Shown here one piece after another: positions 59,584-64,000 of a stretch of DNA of 64,000 nt (the first letter of the stretch is position 1; every line of letters starts with the position of its first letter). The stretch comes from JAHEKB01 sp049115575 (GTDB taxonomy: Bacteria > Bacteroidota > Bacteroidia > NS11-12g > UBA9320): contig JAGDZU010000004.1 of assembly GCA_049115575.1 (NCBI GenBank), forward strand, positions 590,912 through 654,911, in the 5' to 3' direction. The position numbers and the translations under genes were made by a program. The notes beneath the pieces are model-generated. The model was not told where the DNA came from. It was given only the letters and a program-made list of their open reading frames with translations, and did no database searches.

Positions 59584-61982
59584 TGAACAACTATTCGCTG
59601 AATTAAATAGTCTCTAGTCCTTACAAAATAAACACCGGCTGATAATTCAGATATGTCAAGATCTACCGCAGTATTTGTAGAAACAAAGCTTGTTAAAGCG
59701 GTTTGACCTAAGTTATTAATGAGGCTTATTTCTTGATCTTGGCCAGAATTATTAACGATGTTTAATACGTCGTCGGCTGGTACCGGTGATACTTCAAACA
59801 TGCTCGAAATAGAGATAGGATCAACTCCTACACTTCCGCCAATATTGCTACATACCTCATTCGTATATATTGGTTCGTTATAAGAACCTGCTTTATAGCT
59901 GAAGAAAATCTCTGCATCATTGCATAACTCACCTCCTCTTTCCAAAGTGTTAGGATGCATATGAATTTTGAAATCTAGAAATCCTTCCGACTCGTCTCCA
60001 GTATTATTGGAAAGGTCTATGTCTTTGTATTCCCAAATGAATTTATACTGCCATTTTCCATTGTCAAGTATGGTATACTGAACAGGTAACATTTCACATG
60101 AATGACTATACAAATACTCCATTCCCTTAACGCTTGGTACTATATCTTCATCTAGTACATCAACTATTTTAACTTCAACCGCATTATTAATTCCCTGGTT
60201 CTTGAATCCAATTTTATAATTCATAAATGCTTGATCCACTGGAATGTACTCACCACTAGTAGAAGCCTTAGCATTCACCAGAGTTGAACCGGTCTTATAC
60301 TTTAAGGCTGAACTGTTGTTTTCAGAGTTTTGATCCGATTGACCATTAAGTTCCACATCTGTATTGATAGTAATCTCTTCTTTAGTATTACTTCTAAAGT
60401 CTACATAAAAACACTCTTTAGAATTGGCCTCAATGTCCAATGTCCAGGTGGCTATATTGTTGGTATAAGAATCATAACTTCTTTCACTAGTGAAGCTTCT
60501 TATGCCCGCATCGTGACTCAAAGTAAGGGTTGCAGCTGTGGCTTTATAGCTACCATCGTTAATGGCGCAAACCATTGCTCTTTTGTACTCGCCTTCATTG
60601 TGAACATAGCTTTGGTTGTCTGAAATCCACGATCTCACATCAACAATATTGCTCTGAAGTTTTACTCCAACTAAATACCCGCTATAAACCGCTTGTTCAG
60701 TAACATCTATGTTCACATCTGAACAAGTTGGTTGCCAATATTGATGTGCTGAGGCATTTAGCTTATGTTGCTCAACAGTGGCTGGCAAATAGACCATGCC
60801 GTTCTTATCACTCAATAAATATTCAATTTCGTTGTCTAAGACCAATGGATAGTTTACCAAGAATTCTTCACCTGCATCTTTAACACAATCACCATCTTTA
60901 TCGTTAAACACATTAGCGATTAACATTCCTTTCTCCATTAACCTTCCTACATGGTTCAGGCGTCTATCGTCTGCATAGTCTCCGGAGACGTAGAGCTGAT
61001 TGTTCATGCTTATGGCATGGTCTACATGATTTACGTTGGTATTTAATTCAGACCATTCCTGACCGTCATAAACCAAAATCTTAACGGTTTCACTATTCCC
61101 GTTCTTAATGTCGCCAGTAGCGTAGAGTTTGCCGTTAGCCGAAGCAAAATGATCAATGCCGTTAACAGTAAAATTCTCAAGTCCGCTAGATATATCAGAC
61201 CATGATGTTCCGTTTTGAACTTTTACAGTTTCCGTATTGAAATTATTGTTACCATAGACCACTAGGTTGCTTCCATAAAGTCCAACAACATCGTTATGGT
61301 CTAAGAAAGGCGGGAAAGATGTGTTTTGCCATACTGCTCCATCCCACTCAACCATACTTACCGTTCCAATTGAAGGATCAGTAAAAGAACCCGTTGCATA
61401 AGTTTTGTCGTTCGCACTGGTAGTGCTTACAAAGGAGTCATTATTTATATTTTTAGTGATTAAGTTTCCTTCTAATGCCCAAGAGTTATTCTTGTATTTC
61501 GCAATATTATAGTGCTGAGAATTGCCTGAGAATATACCTATTACTTGCAAGCTGTTCTTCAACCAAATCATTTCATTCAATACCAGAGCGTTGTCAATCT
61601 TATCCGAGCTCAAATCCTGCCAAGTTGATCCATCCCACTTCAATACATAGTTTGGCACATTTTGCGAAAGATCCAATGTATGTTCGGCCATGAGATATAA
61701 ATGCCCATTCAAGAACTTCATATCTTTAATTTCAAGCATACCAAATGAATTCATTCCAGCCTCGGGCAAATTTGGTTGAATAGTGGTATACCAAAAATGA
61801 CCGTTCCATATACTTACTTGAAATTCATTCTGATCGTCAATATAAACTGCAGCTATGCCATTATCCGTAGCACATATGAGTTCTGGAGTATAGATAAGAC
61901 CATAACCCAAAGGTTCAATAACCTGCGCTTTTACTTGAAAAACAGTACAGCAAACCAACAGTATGTATAATAGTCTCCTCAT
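59580..61982 (-). CDS. Large T9SS-sorted surface protein with propeller-like and DUF7619-like regions, module 2
   Basis: The 800-residue protein has a signal peptide (MRRLLYILLVCCTVFQVKAQ) and the same domain order as the 810-residue protein at 27801-30233. Repeated W-N-G or W-D-G elements suggest a propeller (VSIWNGHFWYTT, VLKWDGSTWQDL, MVEWDGAVWQNT, ILVYDGQEWSEL). A short domain opens MLIANVFNDKDGDCVKD, Ig-like DUF11/DUF7619-type domains follow (MNYKIGFKNQGINNAVEV), and a T9SS sorting domain starts near FEVSPVPA. It overlaps the barrel gene by one base. The role is unknown; it is presumed surface-exposed. Confidence 0.82.
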   Translation of the reverse strand: MRRLLYILLVCCTVFQVKAQVIEPLGYGLIYTPELICATDNGIAAVYIDDQNEFQVSIWNGHFWYTTIQPNLPEAGMNSFGMLEIKDMKFLNGHLYLMAEHTLDLSQNVPNYVLKWDGSTWQDLSSDKIDNALVLNEMIWLKNSLQVIGIFSGNSQHYNIAKYKNNSWALEGNLITKNINNDSFVSTTSANDKTYATGSFTDPSIGTVSMVEWDGAVWQNTSFPPFLDHNDVVGLYGSNLVVYGNNNFNTETVKVQNGTSWSDISSGLENFTVNGIDHFASANGKLYATGDIKNGNSETVKILVYDGQEWSELNTNVNHVDHAISMNNQLYVSGDYADDRRLNHVGRLMEKGMLIANVFNDKDGDCVKDAGEEFLVNYPLVLDNEIEYLLSDKNGMVYLPATVEQHKLNASAHQYWQPTCSDVNIDVTEQAVYSGYLVGVKLQSNIVDVRSWISDNQSYVHNEGEYKRAMVCAINDGSYKATAATLTLSHDAGIRSFTSERSYDSYTNNIATWTLDIEANSKECFYVDFRSNTKEEITINTDVELNGQSDQNSENNSSALKYKTGSTLVNAKASTSGEYIPVDQAFMNYKIGFKNQGINNAVEVKIVDVLDEDIVPSVKGMEYLYSHSCEMLPVQYTILDNGKWQYKFIWEYKDIDLSNNTGDESEGFLDFKIHMHPNTLERGGELCNDAEIFFSYKAGSYNEPIYTNEVCSNIGGSVGVDPISISSMFEVSPVPADDVLNIVNNSGQDQEISLINNLGQTALTSFVSTNTAVDLDISELSAGVYFVRTRDYLIQRIVVH

Positions 61983-63280
61983 TAATTCCTTCCGATCTTT
62001 ATTTGTGTAGTTAAATTGAAACCGTAATTATATGGTCTAATCTTTAAGGCTGATTGATCGTTGCTCAGGGAATTTAAATTCATCCCTGCTACAGGCTCGG
62101 CACCAATAACAAAGTTCTTAAAATTATAATAAAGTCCTGTCTTGAAGCTAGAGCCAAGATTAGCTTTATTATAGAAATCAGCTTCTCCTATATCATATAA
62201 GTTCAAATCTGTAACATCGGCTCTTTGTCCTACCTGCTTGATTAGTAGCATATAAGAAAGTGATAATTCATGACCTACGCTCCATTTCGGAAGAACGTTA
62301 TATCTGTATCCCACTCTAACCGGTATATCTACAAAATGATAAGAATTTGACCCTTGGTAATTTACAGTCTGCCAAGCAATAGGTGGTAGCTCCGTATAAT
62401 CAACTATTTTGTTTTCTGTGAGGTCAACATCCACAAAATGATCTATTACATAATTGTAATTAATCTGTTCTGTGCGCTGCACATAACCTATTCCAAACCC
62501 TAAATAAACTCCACTGTTGAAATGCATTGCTGCGTTGAAATGTGTATTAGTAGCGAAAGCTGCTTGCTCCGAATTGTCTACTATGCCAAAGAAGTTCTTG
62601 TTGATTAGACCTCCTAGTTTGCTATCCTCTGCCAAGAATTTGCTGGCGAAAGAAGGAGTCACAGATACTCCAAACTCCATATGGCTTATACCACCTTTTA
62701 TCTTAGGTTGATTTGAAGTATTTGCAAGAGCAATGGCCGGTTTTTCAATAATATCATTCACAAAATTATTGGCTTCTATTTCTTCATTTACTAGCCCGTC
62801 TGTTTCAAAAGGTTCAGCATCAGTATTCCCTTCAATAACATCAAGCTCATCTGATGTTTGATTTTCTGGCAGTTCTTCAACCGCAATTTCTTGAATTGGA
62901 GTTTCATTCTCAATGGAAAGTACATTCCGTACCTCATTAGGAGTACCAGAATTAATAGGTGTTTCTGTATTGATTTCCAATGCTGATTCAGGAGTCTGAT
63001 TTGGATTTTCTGTTGGTGTTTCCTTTATGATTTTCTCCTGCTTGATTTCAACAGGTGTAATTTCTGTGATAGGTTGTGATTGCTGAACATTGGCTATCCA
63101 AAGTCCAATTGACGTTAAAACAACTAAAGAGAGAGAGAACCACATGGCGTAAATGCGGTTCTTTCTCCTCTTTAATCTTTTCTCAATTGCAAGCCAATCG
63201 TCAGAGGACACAGAGGTGGCGTAACCACTGTCTCCTAGTGAAGTCTTAAGCAATTCGTCGATATAACGTAATTTATCCAA
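61982..63280 (-). CDS. Anti-sigma-like / outer-membrane beta-barrel fusion protein, module 2
   Basis: This 432-residue protein (TTG start) repeats the architecture of 26487-27794: a charged N-terminus with SSDDWLAIEKRL (Trp29, aligning with Trp28 of the paralogue), one membrane helix at about 43-64 (YAMWFSLSLVVLTSIGLWIA), a 130-residue linker rich in Glu, Thr, Asn and Pro, and a C-terminal barrel from about residue 195 (HMEFGVSVTPSF, YLGFGIGYVQR, YHFVDIPVRVGYRYN, GFNLTTQIKIG at the end). It begins 9 bp after the sigma gene. The sequence identity to its paralogue looks low except in pattern, so the two modules may sense different things. Confidence 0.75.
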   Translation of the reverse strand: MDKLRYIDELLKTSLGDSGYATSVSSDDWLAIEKRLKRRKNRIYAMWFSLSLVVLTSIGLWIANVQQSQPITEITPVEIKQEKIIKETPTENPNQTPESALEINTETPINSGTPNEVRNVLSIENETPIQEIAVEELPENQTSDELDVIEGNTDAEPFETDGLVNEEIEANNFVNDIIEKPAIALANTSNQPKIKGGISHMEFGVSVTPSFASKFLAEDSKLGGLINKNFFGIVDNSEQAAFATNTHFNAAMHFNSGVYLGFGIGYVQRTEQINYNYVIDHFVDVDLTENKIVDYTELPPIAWQTVNYQGSNSYHFVDIPVRVGYRYNVLPKWSVGHELSLSYMLLIKQVGQRADVTDLNLYDIGEADFYNKANLGSSFKTGLYYNFKNFVIGAEPVAGMNLNSLSNDQSALKIRPYNYGFNLTTQIKIGRN

Positions 63281-63289
63281 TCTTTAACT

Positions 63290-63805
63290 CTATTTCAATT
63301 TGTCATTGAGCAATTTGCGCGCTCGAGAAAGTCTACTTTTAGATGATCCTTCTGAAATACCAAGCATTGCTGATATCTCTTTATGTGTTAAACCATCTAT
63401 GGCATACATGTTAATGACTATTCTGTATATGTCTGGGAGCTCCTTCAGAGCCATTACAACCCTTTTGGGGTCCCTTACCTCAGTCAACTCTTCTTCTTCC
63501 TCCCTAATGTTATCATCCAGCTCGCTGTGATAATATTTCTTTCTTCCGTGACGGAAGCTGTTTAAAGAAAGGTTGATGAAGATACGTGTCATCCATGTCT
63601 CCAGTTTACTTTGGCCTTTGAAAGATTTGATTTTAGTTAAGACTTTATAAAATCCATCCTGCAATAAATCCTTCGCATCTTCTTGGTTCTTACAGTACCT
63701 AAGACAGATCGCCATCATTTTACCCGAGTAAATGTCAAAGAGCTCTTTTTGGGCAACTCGATCGTTATTCTTACAGCGCTTTATTAATTCTTCTTCACTG
63801 ATCAA
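63290..63805 (-). CDS. ECF-type RNA polymerase sigma factor, module 2
   Basis: The 171-residue sigma factor (TTG start) has region 2 (AQKELFDIYSGKMMAICLRY through KLETWMTRIFINLSLNSFRH) and region 4 (LPDIYRIVINMYAIDGLTH, EISAMLGISEGSSKSRLSRA). It is clearly paralogous to 25952-26494, sharing YxxKM, RYCxNxEDAKD and SKLETWMTRI-type segments. The start is 16 nt after a GTCTAAT element that pairs with GCAACCATT. It is followed by the anti-sigma/barrel gene after 9 bp. Confidence 0.9.
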   Translation of the reverse strand: MISEEELIKRCKNNDRVAQKELFDIYSGKMMAICLRYCKNQEDAKDLLQDGFYKVLTKIKSFKGQSKLETWMTRIFINLSLNSFRHGRKKYYHSELDDNIREEEEELTEVRDPKRVVMALKELPDIYRIVINMYAIDGLTHKEISAMLGISEGSSKSRLSRARKLLNDKLK

Positions 63806-63821
63806 AGTACCCTTGTTTTAG

Positions 63822-63849
63822 ATTAGACACACGTTTTTCGAATGGTTGC
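63822..63849 (-). promoter_or_regulatory. Candidate ECF-sigma autoregulatory promoter, module 2 (GCAACCATT - 12 nt - GTCTAAT)
   Basis: On the minus strand GCAACCATT (63849-63841) is followed after 12 nt by GTCTAAT (63828-63822), then 16 nt to the TTG start. The sequence just before GTCTAAT (CGTGT) adds the CGT often seen in ECF -10 regions. It matches the elements at 25907-25935 and 20849-20877. Confidence 0.68.
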
Positions 63850-63864
63850 AAATTTCAACAAAAA

Positions 63865-63892
63865 AAAAGAGGGACTAAAGTGTCCCTCTTTT
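63865..63892 (-). terminator. Bidirectional-looking terminator between ECF module 2 and the next T9SS gene
   Basis: AAAAGAGGGAC pairs with GTCCCTCTTTT around a 6-nt loop, flanked by A and T runs on both sides. For the minus-strand gene ending at 63915 it is a good terminator, 23 bp after the stop. Confidence 0.88.
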
Positions 63893-63914
63893 TTAGTATC
63901 AAGAATATTGATTC

Positions 63915-64000
63915 TTATTGATTCAACATTACTTTCTTAGTGATGACCGTGCCTCGCACTTGCATCTTCACATAATAGAAGCCATTGGCATGATTGCTCA
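63915..64000 (-). CDS. C-terminal end of another T9SS-sorted protein, cut off by the window edge
   Basis: The last 28 codons of a minus-strand gene are visible, ending in GFYYVKMQVRGTVITKKVML and Asn-Gln before TAA. This is the closing strand pattern of a T9SS type A sorting domain (GxYxVxV...K). Nothing can be said about the rest of the protein. Confidence 0.7.
   Translation of the reverse strand, partial: SNHANGFYYVKMQVRGTVITKKVMLNQ

Noticed and set aside
1..64000. CRISPR arrays, transposases, integrases or phage genes
   Set aside because: I looked for direct-repeat arrays and for typical proteins of these classes and saw none; repeats in the window are protein-domain repeats (PKD, TSP3, beta-helix).

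Overview
The window looks like a chromosomal segment of a low-GC marine or freshwater member of Bacteroidota, probably Flavobacteriales (a Cryomorphaceae- or Crocinitomicaceae-like lineage; genus not determinable by eye). Reasons: seven proteins carry a C-terminal type IX secretion (T9SS) sorting domain; promoter boxes follow the Bacteroidota -7 consensus TAnnTTTG; Shine-Dalgarno sequences are mostly absent; and there are ECF sigma/anti-sigma pairs, an OmpA protein with TSP3 repeats, PKD-repeat surface proteins and an ExbB-ExbD-ExbD cluster. I saw no transposase, phage gene, CRISPR array or rRNA. One tRNA gene, tRNA-Ser(GGA), is present.

Layout. 0-7 kb: a cut-off outer-membrane transporter-like gene, oligopeptidase B, an RsmI-like methyltransferase, then a minus-strand run of rhodanese, thioredoxin, acetyl-CoA synthetase and bestrophin. 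6.7-13.2 kb: a GreA-like protein, then a phenylacetate operon: TetR/PaaR regulator with an operator-like palindrome at its start, paaA, two paralogous T9SS surface proteins inserted in the operon, paaB, paaC, paaD. 13.2-19 kb: MarC, an SGNH plus MBOAT acylation pair, an outer-membrane barrel, a TlpA-like thioredoxin, an alkyltransferase-like protein and YbaB. 19-24.3 kb: a five-PKD secreted protein, a polyprenyl synthase and the ExbB/ExbD cluster. 24.4-33.2 kb: radA, ECF module 1, panD, flippase, rfaE2, an HHH protein and an OmpA-like protein. 33.2-42.3 kb: tRNA-Ser, tatD, an enoyl-CoA hydratase, a 1459-residue beta-helix/PKD surface protein, comEC. 42.4-50.9 kb: thymidine kinase, a UbiA-like membrane protein, NifU-like and Mrp Fe-S proteins, YitT, HD, amidase, DUF4126, OmpA/TSP3, radical SAM/SPASM. 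51-59.6 kb: DUF2330, RnfD-like, HExxH protein and pnuC; M28 peptidase, GH3 and a rhodanese-thioredoxin lipoprotein; thiL and comF. 59.6-64 kb: ECF module 2 and the end of another T9SS protein.

The strongest candidate for an undescribed system is a three-gene module present twice, at 25.9-30.2 kb (+) and 59.6-63.8 kb (-): an ECF sigma factor; a protein that looks like a cytoplasmic anti-sigma segment, one inner-membrane helix, a long periplasmic linker and an outer-membrane beta-barrel in a single chain; and an ~800-residue T9SS-secreted protein. Both sigma genes are preceded by the same bipartite element (GCAACCATT, 12-13 nt, GACTAAT or GTCTAAT), which lies exactly 16 nt before a TTG start in both copies. 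A third copy of this element precedes the PKD protein gene at 19.2-20.8 kb. I infer autoregulated surface-to-cytoplasm signalling units whose regulon includes surface proteins.
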